This document shows, one piece after another, positions 9,941-22,919 of a DNA stretch of 64,000 nt. The position numbers and the translations under genes were made by a program. Position 1 is the first letter of the stretch. Each line of letters begins with the position of its first letter. Origin of the DNA: Cryptomeria japonica (Eukaryota > Streptophyta > Pinopsida > Cupressales > Cupressaceae); NCBI RefSeq assembly GCF_030272615.1, contig NC_081413.1, forward strand, positions 565,455,010 to 565,519,009, written 5' to 3'. The notes under the pieces are model-generated. The model saw only the letters and a program-made list of their open reading frames with translations. It did no database searches and was not told the origin of the DNA.

Positions 9941-12900
9941 ATGGCAGCAGGAATAGCAGGAAGAACGGTCCCTTGCCTGCAGCTTAAGAATGCCCCTGCT
10001 CCTTTACCCCATTTTGGCAGGGGAACATTGTTTCAATCTCAATTAGGGTTTAAGAAGAACAGATACCAGATAAAGAGATCATCCTCTGGTCAAGTGGTAA
10101 TAATGTCTTGTTAGATCTCTCTTCTTTGTCTTTGAATTTTGAAATTGGATTTTTTTTGGTTTATCAGGTGGCCAGATTATTTGGGCCTGCAATTTTCGAA
10201 GCTTCCAAGCTCAAAGTTTTATTCCTGGGAACTCATGAGGAGAATCATCCTGCACAGCTCCCCAGGACATATACGCTAACGCACAGTGATATCACATCCA
10301 AGATTACGGTTGCCATTTCCCAAACTATCAATAAGGATCAGGTGGGATTCGATTACTTAATTTTGAGTTAGGCTTTGTATATTTATATGTGATTGAAGAA
10401 TAACAGGTCTAGGTATTTGATAATTATGATTCATCTTCTGTGAATTGTTTTATTTTTATTGGTCAAAAATTGTTTTCTATAATTTTTTATTGCTAAAAAT
10501 CTGTTTTGTTATAAAAAATTTCATATTTAAAAATAATTATTCATAACGATTCATTTTATTGATTTTCATAAAAATCTATCATTTTGTTTTATATTTATCA
10601 ATAGCAATACATTAAAATCTATGATTTGTGGATTTTTTTTCAATTTTTATTGATTTTGTTGATTTATCTTTGATAGTATCTTTTATGAACAGTTCACAAA
10701 AAGTTGTCTTTTATTATTAAGAATAACTGTTCATAATGATTTATTTTATTGATTTATCTTTGATAGTATAAGTTTATAAAGATCTATCATTTAATTTTAT
10801 ATTTCTTTGGGAGTAATACATAAAAATCTAACTTCAACGAATAATTTACAAAGAAATTGTCTGTTATTATAATTATTTTATTTTTACTGTTCAAAATTTG
10901 TCCAAAAGTTTCATGTTTCAGAATAACTGATCATTACTACTCATTTTATTGATTTATCTTTAGTAGTAATGGTTAAAAAAACATCTGCCATTTTGTTCTA
11001 TGTATCATCAACATATTAGATAAAAGTTTATCTTTTGTGAATAATTCAAAAAAAAAATCACTCCTTGAAAACAAATAGATCATAAGAACATTTCTGCTAA
11101 CTCAAATTTGTGGATGGGGATTTACAGTTACAGGGGTGGTACAACAGGTTACAGAGGGATGAAGTGCTTGCACAGTGGAAAATGTCTCAGGGCAAAATGT
11201 CACTGCACGTCCACTGTCATATCAGTGGAGGGCATTGGCTTCTCGACGCCATAGCTAAGCTCAGATTTTACATATTTCGAAAGGAGTTACCAGTGGTATG
11301 CTTCTATCCTTGTTCTACTCTTCTTACTTACTGTCTATGGGGTCAGGGGCCAGTATAATGATTGGTAGTTTGTAAATTCAGGTGCTGGAGGCATTCAGGC
11401 ATGGGGATAGAGCTCTTTTTGAGAAGCACCCAGCGTTGGAAGATGCGCTGGTTTGGGTGTATTTCCATTCCAACGTCAGACAATTCAAACGCCTCGAGTG
11501 TTGGGGATCTCTCGCTCAAGCTTCGAAGGTCTGATTTCTCAACATTAGGATAACCTGAATAATCTCCATGATTTCTTGATTATTTTTGCATCTGGAATTG
11601 GGAAATTTAGTTGTTCCTATGAGGTCTGTAAACTAGAACAGTAGATAAAAGGCCAGCTTTGACACGTTTTTGGATGAACCAGTGGAGAAATAATTGATAG
11701 GGTAATTAAGGGTTAGGTGCAAGTTGAAGACTCCAGAAGGTTTGGTTAGATAAAGACAGGTCTGTCGGTACACAACAATCAATGGAGAATTCTTACTTAC
11801 TGAAAGAGAATTCTGATTTTTCTCCAGTGTCCTGATCCACCTGGAAGGTTGGGAAGCTGGCCAAATCTATTCAACTTTATATCCTAAAAAATTTAGTGGG
11901 GAAGTAATTTTTTTTCCGTCCCATCAATTTAAATGAAAAATTAAACTGGGTACATAGTAAATGGAATAATTTGCACTGTTTCTCCTAAGTAACATTCTAT
12001 TTGTTTGAAGGGCAATGATGAAGGAATAATCATTTTGTAAATATTGGGTGCAAGTGAATCTCAGTTGAAATGAAAAATGAAGTTGTGTGTGTTAGGATTG
12101 AATTTAATTTATACTGTTTTTCTTAAATAAGAGTAAGTTTATTTGAAGGATAATGTATAATCATATAGGAAAAATCTGGCACACGTGAATTCCAATTCAA
12201 AATGAAAAATGGAAAAATGGAACTGCATATGTTAGGAATGAAATTAATTTATACTGTTTTTCTAAATAAGGTTCATTTTGTTTGAAGCAATGATGAATGG
12301 ATTATCATTTGAGAAAAGTTTGACATATTGGAATGCCAATTCAAATGAAGAATAAAGATGGGTAGGCCAGTAATTTGCACTATTTTTCTTAAATAACAGT
12401 CAATTTATCTGAAGAGCAATGATGAATGGATAAACATTTGAAAAAAATCTAGCACAAGTGAATTCCAATTCAAACAAAAAATGAAACTGGGTATGTCAGA
12501 ATTGAATTTAATTTGTATCAATTTTCATAAATAGCAGTCAATTTGTTTAAGGTCTTACTATGAAAAGAAAAGTTTTGAATAACATTTCTCTTTTCATAAT
12601 ATTTTGAAAAATACAATAAATTAAATTATAAAAAATTCAATACAAAATATTTTCTATACATTCAATTGAAAAAGTTTACATGATTTTATAATCTCTAAAC
12701 AAAACAACAAAGTACTACAAAATTTAACTTTCAAAGTGAAACTAACACTGACTGAGACCAACAGTTACCTATCTAATGCTCATTAAAACTCTTACTGCCA
12801 TCTCTCTAACAAACAGGGATTTTTACGAACAATTGCATGTTCGAATTTAGATCCTCTTCATAGAGTATGATCTCAATGACGTATTCTGATCATGGGGATT

Positions 12901-13474
12901 GAACCTAAATTCCAATAATCTGTACTAAAAATCTGATTATATAATGTTGTCTTTTTATATTTTCATACAATAAATGAAATCTGTTAATCATATAGAATTA
13001 GTTGTAGTCGCAGTGAAGATCGCTGATATAAGAGGATATAGGAGGAAGAGCCAGTGGATTGTTCCTTAATTTTTTAATCAAATTTTCTTTCATCTAAGAG
13101 TTTAAACAATCAGTGAAAGAATAAATTTTTCTTTGATGTTTATAAAGGATGCATTGTTTCTTACTTTAAAATGATATAGAAAATTGCTTAAATTACATTC
13201 ATATTGTTTGAATAAATGAGATCTTTATTCTAAGAAAATGAAGAGATCATTTCTATGGTTTTATGGTTATAATATTGTTTTGGTTATATATATATTTATA
13301 TTTGTTGGGTGATGGCAACAGGGAGCACCTCATGTTGTGAAGACATTAGAAGAGGAGAAAATAGAGGAATGGGAGATGCCGAGACATTGTCCACATCCAT
13401 GTGATTGTTGTTTTCCTCCACTTAGTCTTCTCCTTCGGCCACAAGATCCAAAACAATTTATGGAGGAGAGCTGA
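9941..13474 (+). CDS. SGR: STAY-GREEN (SGR/NYE) protein, Mg-dechelatase, chloroplastic; copy 1, complete
   Basis: Exons: 9941-10096, 10168-10341, 11128-11295, 11382-11528 and 13322-13474, all with GT-AG introns and phase-0 joins, giving 265 residues. An in-frame ATG at 9914 would add nine. The 9941 ATG sits in GCCGCCATGGC and is the one kept in copies 2 and 4. A Ser/Arg-rich N-terminus of about 52 residues looks like a chloroplast transit peptide. The SGR core follows: VARLFGPAIFEASKLKVLFL, TYTLTHSDIT, SLHVHCHISGGHWLLD, FRKELPVV, ALVWVYFHSNV and RLECWG. The C-terminus has the cysteine-rich motif CPHPCDCCFPP, which distinguishes SGR from SGR-like proteins. Family knowledge: SGR removes Mg from chlorophyll a to give pheophytin a, starting chlorophyll breakdown at thylakoids, and contacts light-harvesting complex II and other catabolic enzymes. 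This is the only SGR copy seen complete and undamaged. Confidence 0.93.
10440..11060. repeat. Degenerate AT-rich minisatellite in intron 2 of SGR copy 1
   Basis: Diverged units of roughly 200 bp repeat the landmarks GTCAAAATTTGTC, AAGAATAACTGTTCAT, TTATTGATTTATCTTTGATAG and ATCTATCATTTTGTTTTATAT. About three units are seen here. The same family fills intron 2 of copies 2 and 3. Confidence 0.65.
11930..12560. repeat. Minisatellite of about 125-140-bp units in intron 4 of SGR copy 1
   Basis: About five degenerate units share TTTGTTTGAAGGGCAATGA, then AAGTGAATTCCAATTCAAA, then a GGATTGAATTTAATTTATAC stretch. The corresponding intron of copy 2 carries the same family at 18880-19265. Confidence 0.65.
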
Positions 13475-13680
13475 CTTCATCATGTAAAGAGATTCTAATG
13501 TAATCAATCTTCCACCATTAAAAGAGAGATACATCATATTCATGAAAGGTAGTCTTGGGAGCTACACCATGTGATTGTTGTTTTCCTCCATTTAGTCTTC
13601 TCCTTTGGCCACAAGATCCAAAACAATTTATGGAGGAGAGCTGACTTCATCATGTAAAGAGACTCTAATGTAATCAAAGT
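13401..13680 (+). repeat. 170-bp offset duplication of the 3' end of SGR copy 1
   Basis: 13401-13510 is repeated at 13571-13680. The second copy re-encodes the cysteine-rich C-terminus, the stop codon and the start of the 3' UTR. It lies downstream of the real stop and is not translated. It does not occur after copy 2. Confidence 0.85.
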
Positions 13681-15190
13681 CATCTTTGTATATATGGAAT
13701 TTATTGTAACATAATTTTATTTCATTTGATTTTATAAGTAAATATTCATTTTTATTTTTTTTTGAAATGTCTATCTTAACATTCTTTATTTAATCCACAT
13801 TACAAATAAACATTTAGATCTTTTTTTAGACGTTCATAAATTAAATTTTATAGGAAAATAATCTATGCTCACCCAAGTTTGGGGGACAACCGCTTCACCA
13901 ATTTACCAACAAAGTGTTTTAACCGCGACACTACATGTCCGGAGACTACTTGTTAGAGTCTATATTAACAATAGTTTCCTGATGAGTCTATATTAACAAT
14001 AATTTTGTGATGAATTCATCATTCTTTAATTTATTTGAACATTTGGGTGTGATAGTGTTTGTATTGAGGCATGAATTTGATAAGGTTATTTCAATTAGCT
14101 TCACTATTTCCATTTATTAGATGCCCATGACATGAGTCATCAAGTAGTAGTGGAATGCACTCTAACATATTAACTTATATATAATTTTCTATCAACATAA
14201 TCCTTTCACCTTCTTTTAGTGCAAGTCCTACTCTATATAAACAATTAAACTTGTTTTGAAACAACTCTTACCAAATCCTATTAATCTATTTTACAATAAA
14301 ACAACATTACACTCTACATAACTAACATCATACCCATTTTATATTGAAGTGTTATAGCTAATTTTTTTTTATATTGATAATCATTTACCAATATTTTGCT
14401 CATACGAGCATCAACATGAGATAAATACAAACTCTTGTGAGCACAACAATGAGAAGACTAATTCTAGCTCCTTTGGAGCAACCACACTAGAAACTACATG
14501 TGGAAGATCAAGAGTCTCAACTTATTTAGAAACCACCTCCATACTACAAGCCAATTGAGGAAGACCAAAAGTCGCAACTTAGAATTCCATAGTAGATGAC
14601 AGTGGGAACTCAATGCTTGGATCAATCAAGCTCAACCCTTGAACGTGGTTGTGAGAGAGAGGGGTGGGAGTCTAGTGACCAAGAGCATTGTTCTTTACAT
14701 GACTTCTTGGGTGGTGTATAATAGACCCTCATGTACACTAGAGATAAATTAAGAATCAAACCCACAACTTGAACTACCTAAAATGACAACCAAAATTCAA
14801 TAAACAAACCCTAAAAATCTATTTAAGATTTATAAAATAAAACCAAAGATATTACATATTACATTACTTAACAACATAAATCTTTATTTTATACAACGCC
14901 CCTGTTCTCCTTCACCTTAAGACAATCATTCTTTCAAATCCTCTACCCTGTAGAAAGGAATGCCCCACTAAGGCTAGGGACCCCAAAATCTCTGAGAATC
15001 CAACACGTATTGAAACTCATCATTAGTCTACCTACAAAATAGACCCTTGCGGAAGATATGAATTGCATCGCCAATTATAGATATTTTTCTTCTACCTGAA
15101 GCTAATCGATCTGCTATTTCTTTTTCTATGCCTTTCACGCTTCATCATAATCACGAATTCTGTCACACATCAGGCTAACATGAATTTGTT
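13681..15190. other. Spacer between SGR copies 1 and 2
   Basis: No gene seen. 13681-14450 is AT-rich with nothing recognisable. From about 14505 it repeats the upstream flank of copy 1, as noted at 8999-9720. Confidence 0.6.
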
Positions 15191-15192
15191 TG

Positions 15193-15293
15193 TATAAGGA
15201 ATAGTTTCCAATTCTCTGCCACCTGACATGAATTTGTTTGAATAAGAAATTGGTGAAACTAAATTTTTGCGTGGAGTGTTGGCGTCCACTCAA
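15193..15293 (+). promoter_or_regulatory. Promoter block of SGR copy 2
   Basis: TATAAG at 15193-15198. The second box has become AATAAG near 15241. The conserved GCGTGGAGTG, TTGGCGTCCACTC block is at 15270-15291, identical in this core to copy 1. Confidence 0.5.
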
Positions 15294-15390
15294 GAACAGG
15301 GCAGGTGTAGGTTAAATTCTGCACTTGCACGGAAAGAATTTGCCGTTAAAAAGAGGGATTCGCAATGAAATCTGATTCAGAAAGTTGGCC

Positions 15391-18300
15391 ATGGCAGCAG
15401 GAATTGGAGGAAGAACGGTCCCTTGCCTGCAGATTACCCCTGCTTCTTCACCCCATTCGGCCAGGGGAAGATTTTTGGGAACTCTGTTTCAATCTCAATT
15501 AGGGTTTAAGAACAGATACCAGATAAATAAATCATCCTCTGTTCAAGTGGTAATAATGCCTCATTAGATCTTTCTTCTTTTTCTTTGAATTTTGAAATGG
15601 TTACTGCTACTACTTCATGTTATAGTTGGATTTTTTTGGTTTATCAGGTGGCCAGATTATTTGGGCCTGCAATTTTCGAAGCTTCCAAGCTCAAGGTTTT
15701 ATTCCTGGGAACCCATGAGGAGAATCATCCTGCTGAGCTCCCCAGAACTTATACACTAACACACAGTGATATCACATCCAAGATTACGCTTGCTATTTCC
15801 CAAACTATCAATAAGGATCAGGTGGGATTCAATTGCTTAATTTTTTTTTTGGTTAATCTTTGTATATATATATGTGATTGAAGAATAATAGTTAAGAAGT
15901 ATCTATTTTGCTCGGTGTAATTTTACAATGGTATTGGTATTATTGTTCTTATCGGTCAAAGGAAAACAAAAAAAAGATTATATTGCTCGTTCTTATGCAT
16001 GTGATCTTTTTATCTTATTTTTTAAGAAAACTAGCAAATGGCTGTATTAGATGACCAAAGCCAACTGACATCTTCTAGTCGCTGCTCATTCAATAGAGTC
16101 ACCATCATCTGAAAATCACATACAAAAATAATCATTTTTCAACCAAGAATATAACATTGCTCTGCAACTTACAAAATGGCGAAAGCCTTCATGTAATTAT
16201 TCGTATGAAGACCCTTATAAATAAGAAAAAAGAAATGGCACATCTCCAACACTATCACACCCTATTTTACCAATACCAGGATGAATAGGATTTCTTGAGA
16301 AAAGTCATCAATATTAATTTTCAACTCTCTGAAAAGGTATGCTTTCATCATAAAAATCCATCTTTGATGATGTTTCACAAAAAATTGTCTCTTATAAATT
16401 ATGATTATAATTCTCTTATTTTTACTCGTCAAAATTTGTCTTTCATTATTGAATAGAAGAGCCATGGAAACTCCCTGCGGAGGAACTATACTATAATATA
16501 TTTTATCATAAAAATCCGTTTTTGATGATGTTACACAAAAATTTCTCTTATAAATTATGATTATAATTATCTTATTTTTATTGGTCAAAATTTGTCTTTC
16601 ATTATTGAACAGTTTATAGTTAGAGAATAACTGTTTATAACAAATCATTTTTATTGAATTGTTCATGATAGTAATTGTTCATTAAAATCTATCATTTTGT
16701 TTTGTATTTCATCATAGTCATGCATAAAAATATCTATCTTTTGTTGATAATTCACAAAAAATTGTCTCTTTAATAATTGTTTTATTTTTATGGGTCAAAA
16801 TTTGTCATTTATTTTATGACTTACGACTATTCATAATAAATCATTTTTATTGATTTATCTATGATGGGGATTGTTCATAAAATCTAACATTTTGTTTTAT
16901 ATTTCATCAGTAGTACAATCTAACTTTTGTGGATATTTTACAAAAAGTTCTCATTATAATTGTTTTATTTTTATTGACCAAAATTTGTCTTTCATTGCTG
17001 ATACAAAAAATTGTCTTACATTATTTATTTTATTTTTATTGATCAAAATTTTTCTTTTATTATCTAATGGTTTTGTTTTTAAGAATAACTGTAAGTCATT
17101 TTTATTGATTTATCTATGATAGCAATTGTTCAAAAAATCTAACATTTTGTTTTATATTTCATCAATTATAAGACTAAAAAGTCCATCTTTAAAGATTATC
17201 TTTTATTATAATTATTTATTTCATTTTTATTGATCAAAATTTATCTTTCATTATCCAATATTTCATGTTACATATTATTGATTTATCTTTGATAGTAACT
17301 GTTCATAAAGATCTATTATTTTGTTTTATATTTCATCCATATAATAATATGTAAAACTATCCTTTTAAGATTAAAAAATCAGTAACCATGAATTCTTGAA
17401 TACAATCAACCCCATTTTATTTGAAAAGAATTTAAAGAGTCAGCGAATTATAATTTCTGTTCTAGTCAAAACCAAACTGACAAGAAGCCAAAAAGTCTGT
17501 GAGTGAGTCTGCAAGAGTCAACTTGCAAAACAGAGGTCGTGGGTTCGAATCACGTGATACTCCATTCAGTTGTGTAAAAATAAAGATATATAGGGAAAGG
17601 ATCCAGTAATTGAATTCAAATAATTTTGTTTCTGTTTATTGAAATTTGTGACTTGTGGGTGGGGATTTGCAGTTGCAGGGGTGGTGCAACAGGATACAGA
17701 GGGATGAAGTACTTGCACAGTGGAAAATGTCTCAGGGCAAAATGTCACTGCACGTCCACTGTCGTATCAGTGGAGGGCATTGGCTCCTGGACGCCATAGC
17801 TAAGATCAGATTTTACATCTTTCGAAAGGAGTTACCAGTGGTATGCTTCTATCCTTGTTCTACTCTTCTTACTCACTGTCTATGGGCGAGTATAATGATT
17901 GGTAGTTTGTGAAATCAGGTGCTGGAGGCATTCAGGCATGGGGACAGAGCTCTTTTTGAGAAGCACCCAGAGTTAGAGGATGCCCTGGTTTGGGTGTATT
18001 TCCATTCCATCGTCAGACAATTCAAACGCCTCGAATGTTGGGGTTGCCTCCCACAAGCTTCCAAGGTCTGATTTCTGAACATTGGGAAAACCTGAATAAT
18101 CTCCGTGGTTTGGTTTTTTTTTTCCCTATCTTTTCATCTTGAATTAGGAAATTTACTTCTTCCTATTAGGTCTGTAAATTAGAACAATCAATAACAAAGC
18201 CCAACGATTTGGATGAACCAGTGGAGAAAAGGGTAATTATGGATTGGGCGGAATTGAGATTGGTGCGTTGAAAACAGATTTCAAGTATTTAGGTGGGATC

Positions 18301-20260
18301 TGGGTTCCACATTTACAACTGTATAATGACCGCAATGCACGCCAGTTTAAGTGCAATCTTGGTTATAAAACGAAAGGCCTGTCCGTACACAACAATCAAT
18401 GGAGGATTCTGACTTACTGAAAGAGGAATTTATCCCCGAGTCGAGATCCATCTGGAAGGTTGGGGAGCTGGCAAAATCTTTTCAACTTTTTATCTTCTGA
18501 AATTTAGTTGGGAAATTGGGTATATAGAAGGGTAGTAGTAGTGGACATAGTTCAATAGTGGTCAGCTTTTTATCAACCCAACCTCATGATTTTTTAGCTT
18601 TTTTGATCATAATTAGCCCATTTGCACACCATTACTGGGAGATTTGTGCATAACAATTGGGGCATTTGTCCACTATTAGATATTTTGAGCTATCTACTAT
18701 TGGCGCAAAGGTGATTATGTATCAGACGCCACTTTTAAATGACAACTTTTTGACCTTTATGGACATAACGAATTCCACGGTGTTGTTACTATCTAGAAGC
18801 CAGATCTTTAGTTATTAGTAGTTAGGGAAGTCGTATGCAAAAACAACCAAAAAATAATTTGAAATTTGATGTACAGTTGAATTTATACCTTTTTTTAAAA
18901 ATAACAGCCAATTTATTTGAAGGGCGATGAATAATCACTTGGAAAAAATCTAACACAAGTGAATTCCAATACAAATGAACCTGGGTATATTAGGATTGAA
19001 ATTAATTTATACTATTTTTCTTAAATAATGGTCAATTTGTTTGAAGGGAATCTGGATGCAAGTGAATCCCAATTCAAATAAAAAATGAAGTTGGGCATGT
19101 CAGGATTGAATTTAATTTGTATAGTTTTTCTTAAATAACAGTCAATTTATTTGAAGAGCAACGATGAATGGATAACCATTTGGAAAAAAAATGGTGCAAG
19201 TGAATCCCAATTCAAATAAAAAATGAAGTTCTATTTTTCTTAAATAACAGTCAATTTGTTTAAGATTGTACTATGAAAAATTAAATTTTAAATAGCCCTA
19301 ATTGAGATTAAATAGATCATACTCTATGAAGGGGCTCTCGAATTTGGATCCCCTTCATAGAGTATGATCTCAACGACGTATCTTGATGGAGATTGAGCCT
19401 AAATTCCAATAATCTATACTAAATAGAGATTCTAAAATCTGATATAATGTTTTATTTTTATATTTTTCTATAGTAAATAGAATGTGTTAACCATATAAAA
19501 TAGGTTGTAATGGTACAGTTAAGATTGCCAACATGAGAGGCTATACAAGGAAGAGCCTAAACAATCAGTGGGTGGTTCCTTAATTTGATCAAATTTTAGT
19601 GTATTGTTCTTTAATTTAAGAATAATTTTTTTTTAATCTTTATAGAAGGAAGAGCTTAAACAATTATTGAGTTTTTCCTTAAATTTAAGAATCATTTTTC
19701 TTTATCTTTATAGAAGGACAAGCTTAAACAATTAATGTATTGTTCTTTAATTTCAGAATCAATTTTTTCTTTTTTATTTGATCTTTACAGGCGGAAGGGC
19801 TTAAACAATCAGTTCTATGTTTCTTAATTTAAGAATAAAACTTTCTTTGATCTTCATAGAAGGAGGAGCTTAAACAATCAATACATTGTTTCTTAATTTA
19901 AGAATTGATTTTTTCTTTATCTTTAAATTAAGAAGAGTTCATCTGTTATTTATTTTAAAATGATATAGAAATTTGCTTAAATTACACTCATATTGTTTGG
20001 ATAAATGAGTATCTTTATTCTAAGAAAATGAAGAGATCATTTCTATGGTTTTATGGTTATTAAATCGTTCTCTATACGCATTTATATTTATTGGATGGTG
20101 GCAACATGGAGCACCTCATGTTGTGAAGACATTAAAAGAGGAGAATACAAAGGAATGGGAAATGCCAAGACATTGTCCATATCCATGTGATTGTTGTTTT
20201 CCTCCATTTAGCCTCCTTCTTTGGCCAGAGGATCGAATCCAATTTATAGATGAGAGTTGA
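15391..20260 (+). CDS. SGR: STAY-GREEN protein, copy 2, with lost 3' splice site before last exon
   Basis: Exons 15391-15549, 15648-15821, 17673-17840 and 17919-18065 keep open frames, phase-0 joins and GT-AG borders. The last exon body (20108-20260) also stays open and encodes CPYPCDCCFPP and a stop. However, the acceptor that reads CAACAG|GGAGCA in copy 1 reads CAACAT|GGAGCA here. The next AG, inside GGAG, would shift the frame. Spliced normally, the first four exons would encode the transit peptide and SGR core without the cysteine-rich tail. Within the core, TYTLTHSDIT and the HCRISGGHW region are kept, with GWCNRI in place of GWYNRL. The upstream ATG seen in copy 1 is out of frame here. 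It could be a recent pseudogene or a truncated SGR. Confidence 0.85.
16380..17340. repeat. AT-rich minisatellite in intron 2 of SGR copy 2
   Basis: Same unit family as 10440-11060, with about five degenerate units, which makes this intron about 1.85 kb against about 0.8 kb in copy 1. Small ORFs here are repeat artefacts. Confidence 0.65.
17494..17564 (+). repeat. tRNA-like B-box element in intron 2 of SGR copy 2
   Basis: Contains CAGAGGTCGTGGGTTCGAATC, resembling a tRNA variable loop, T-arm and pol III B box, preceded by GTGAGTCTGCAAG as a weak A-box candidate. No complete cloverleaf could be drawn. Related copies sit at the same intron position in SGR copies 3 and 4. It is likely an old SINE or tRNA-derived relic. 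Confidence 0.5.
18880..19265. repeat. Intron 4 minisatellite of SGR copy 2
   Basis: About three units of the TTTGAAGGGCAATGA / AGTGAATTCCAATTCAAA family also found at 11930-12560. Confidence 0.6.
19315..19369. repeat. 20-bp perfect inverted repeat in intron 4 of SGR copy 2
   Basis: GATCATACTCTATGAAGGGG (19315-19334) and its exact complement (19350-19369) flank a 15-base loop. Copy 1 (about 12847-12880) has only the right arm in a diverged form. Confidence 0.85.
19545..19935. repeat. Minisatellite of about 75-bp units in intron 4 of SGR copy 2
   Basis: Five to six units carry AGAAGGAAGAGCTTAAACAA, then a TTCTTAATTTAAGAAT stretch. Copy 1 has a single degenerate version near 13030-13150, so the array expanded after duplication. 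Confidence 0.7.
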
Positions 20261-21592
20261 CTTCATCATGTAAAGAGACTATAATGTAACCAATCTTCTA
20301 CCATTAAAAAAGAGATACATCATGTTCATGAAAGGAAGTCTTGGGAGGTACTTGCAAGAAGTTTCACCTCCACCAAATCCATCTTTGTATATATGACATT
20401 TCTTGTAAATAATTTTATTTTATTTGATCTTATAAGTAAATATAATTTTTCTTCAATCTATATGAATAATAATCAATATTTCATTAAATTTAATATTACT
20501 TTTATATTTTTATTTTTTTTAAATACTTATCTTAATATATTCAATATTTTTTTATTTAATGCACATTTCAAATAAACATTAAGATTCAACAATTTAAACT
20601 TATAAGAAAATATTAAATAAATAATGTCAAGTATATGAGAATGTAACTCTATTTTAAAGATTATAGTTTCTTCATCTTCGAGGAATGAGAAATACTTTTT
20701 TATTTTCACTGTTTAAAATTATAATATAGATATAATATTTTTAACAATATATTTTTTCACTTATAATTGTATGTGAGTTTTAGATACATCAATGTTTTAG
20801 ACCATATCTCATAATAGATTATTTCTTCATTACGAGGATGCAAAAGAATGTAAAAACTCACACATAATTATAGGGAAAGATATTCTTAACTACTACTAAT
20901 ATAGATTATGAAAATATTATGTCTCTTAACTATAGTGTCATTAATGTGAACAAATTTTGATTTATTAAAAAAATTATTATTGTCAAGTGTTTGCTTGTAC
21001 AATTTGTAGTTGAATTATTCTATTATGTGGAATTATGGAAGAGCAAGAGTACTTAGTGCTTCAATCGAGTAAGCTCAACCCTTTAGATGTGATTGAGAGA
21101 GAGTCTAGTAACCAAGAGCATTGCTCTTTATACGTTGAATCCTCTTGTTAACCTCTTCAATGGTGTATAATCAACCTTAACCTCTTCAATGGTGTATAAT
21201 CGACCTTAACCTCTTCACGCTTCTTCTCCTCCACTTTCTAATCCATGTGAGACATTCATTTCTACAAAGTGGAAGATTTGAAAATAAGATTTATGCTTCA
21301 CGCTTCTTCTCCTCCGACCTAAGACAAAATCACACTTTCAAATCCTCCACTTTGTAAAAATAAATGCCCCGCATGGACCCCAAAATCTCTCATCCAAGTC
21401 CAAAACGTATTGAAACTCGTTAGCCTACCTAAAATATACCCTTGCTAAATATATACATTGCATCGTCAATTATAGATATTTTTCTTTTGCCTGAAGCTAA
21501 TCAATCTGCTATTTCTTTTTCTATGCCTTTCACGCTTCCCTCTCATCATAATTACGAATTCTGTCACACATAAGGCAAACATAAATTTGTTT
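20261..21592. other. Spacer downstream of SGR copy 2 and upstream flank of copy 3
   Basis: No gene. 20600-21060 is AT-rich and is partly matched at 60560-60800 upstream of copy 4. 21050-21592 repeats the SGR upstream flank, with an internal duplication of an AACCTCTTCAATGGTGTATA segment near 21150-21205 and of a CTTCACGCTTCTTCTCCTCC segment near 21220-21320. Confidence 0.6.
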
Positions 21593-21719
21593 GTATAAGG
21601 AATAGTTGCCAATTATTTTGGTTTATCAGGTGGTCAGATTATTTGGGCCTGCAATTTTCGAAGCTTCCAAACTCGAGTTTTTAATCCTAGGAATTCATGA
21701 GGAGAATCATCCTGCTATT

Positions 21720-22650
21720 TATTTGTATTGGTCAAAACTTGTCTTTCATTATTAAATAGTTTTGTTTATTCTGAATAGTTCAGAATAAGTCATTTTTATT
21801 GATTTATTTATGATTATAATTGTTCATAAAAATCTATCTTCACGTTTTATATTTCATCAATAATAATGCATAAATATATCTATTTCTTATTGATAATTCA
21901 TAAAAAATTGTCTCTTTTACAATTGTTATATTTTAATGGGTCAGAATTCGTCTTTCATTGTAATTATTTTGTTTTTATTAGTCAAAATTTATCTTTTATT
22001 ATTCAATAGTTTCACGTTTAAGAATAACTATTCATAAGATGTCATTTTTATTGATTTATCTATGATAGTAATTTTGTTCATAAAAATCTAATATTTCTTT
22101 TATATATAAAAAAAATCTTTCTTTTATGACTAATTCACTAAAAAATGTCTTTTATTATACAATGACATCAAAATGTCCCTAAACAAAAATCTATTTTTGA
22201 AACAATTTGACATGCAAATGACAAATAAATACATGAAATATGTCATGTTTCAGCTTTTGTGAAGATATTATTTTATTATAAGATATCTCTAGGCATATTT
22301 TACATATATTTTTAAAATATAGATATAATAGTTTTATTTTTGTCAATCAAAATTTATCTTTTCATTATCTAATAGTTTCATGTTAAGAATAACTCTCATA
22401 ACAATTCATGTCATTGTTGATTTATCTTTATTCATAAAAATCTATTATTTTGTTTTATATTTTATGAAAATAATAATATGTAAAACCATATTTTGTTATT
22501 AATAATTTTTTATCTCTTCTGTTTTTAAAATATATATTTTATAATAATAAATCATAAAAATATATAAATTGTATACCATATTTTATTAATAATGATATAT
22601 AAAAATCTATTTTTAATGAATAATAATTCACAAAAGAAACCTCTCACATA
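21720..22650. repeat. AT-rich minisatellite in intron 2 remnant of SGR copy 3
   Basis: Same family as in copies 1 and 2, about four units, more diverged. Confidence 0.6.
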
Positions 22651-22846
22651 AATCGGGATAATAGATAATTCATTCTCTATTCATTGTATTTAGATGACGA
22701 ATCATCAAATTTTACTATCATAATTCAAAAACAGTTGCCATGAATTCTTAAATACAATCAAACCCATTTAATTTGAAAAAACTTTAAACAGACACTGAAT
22801 TGTAATTTCCATTCTAATCAAACCAAAACTGACAAGAAGCCAAAAA

Positions 22847-22919
22847 GTCTGTGAGTGAGTCTGCAAGTGTCTACTTGCTAAACAGAGGTTGCGGGTTCGA
22901 ATCACGGCTCGTGAATCCA
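22847..22919 (+). repeat. tRNA-like B-box element in SGR copy 3
   Basis: Carries GAGGTTGCGGGTTCGAATC at the same position relative to exon 3 as in copy 2. Confidence 0.5.

Noticed and set aside
17494-17564. Functional tRNA gene
   Set aside because: Only the T-arm/B-box part is convincing; no acceptor stem or cloverleaf could be drawn.
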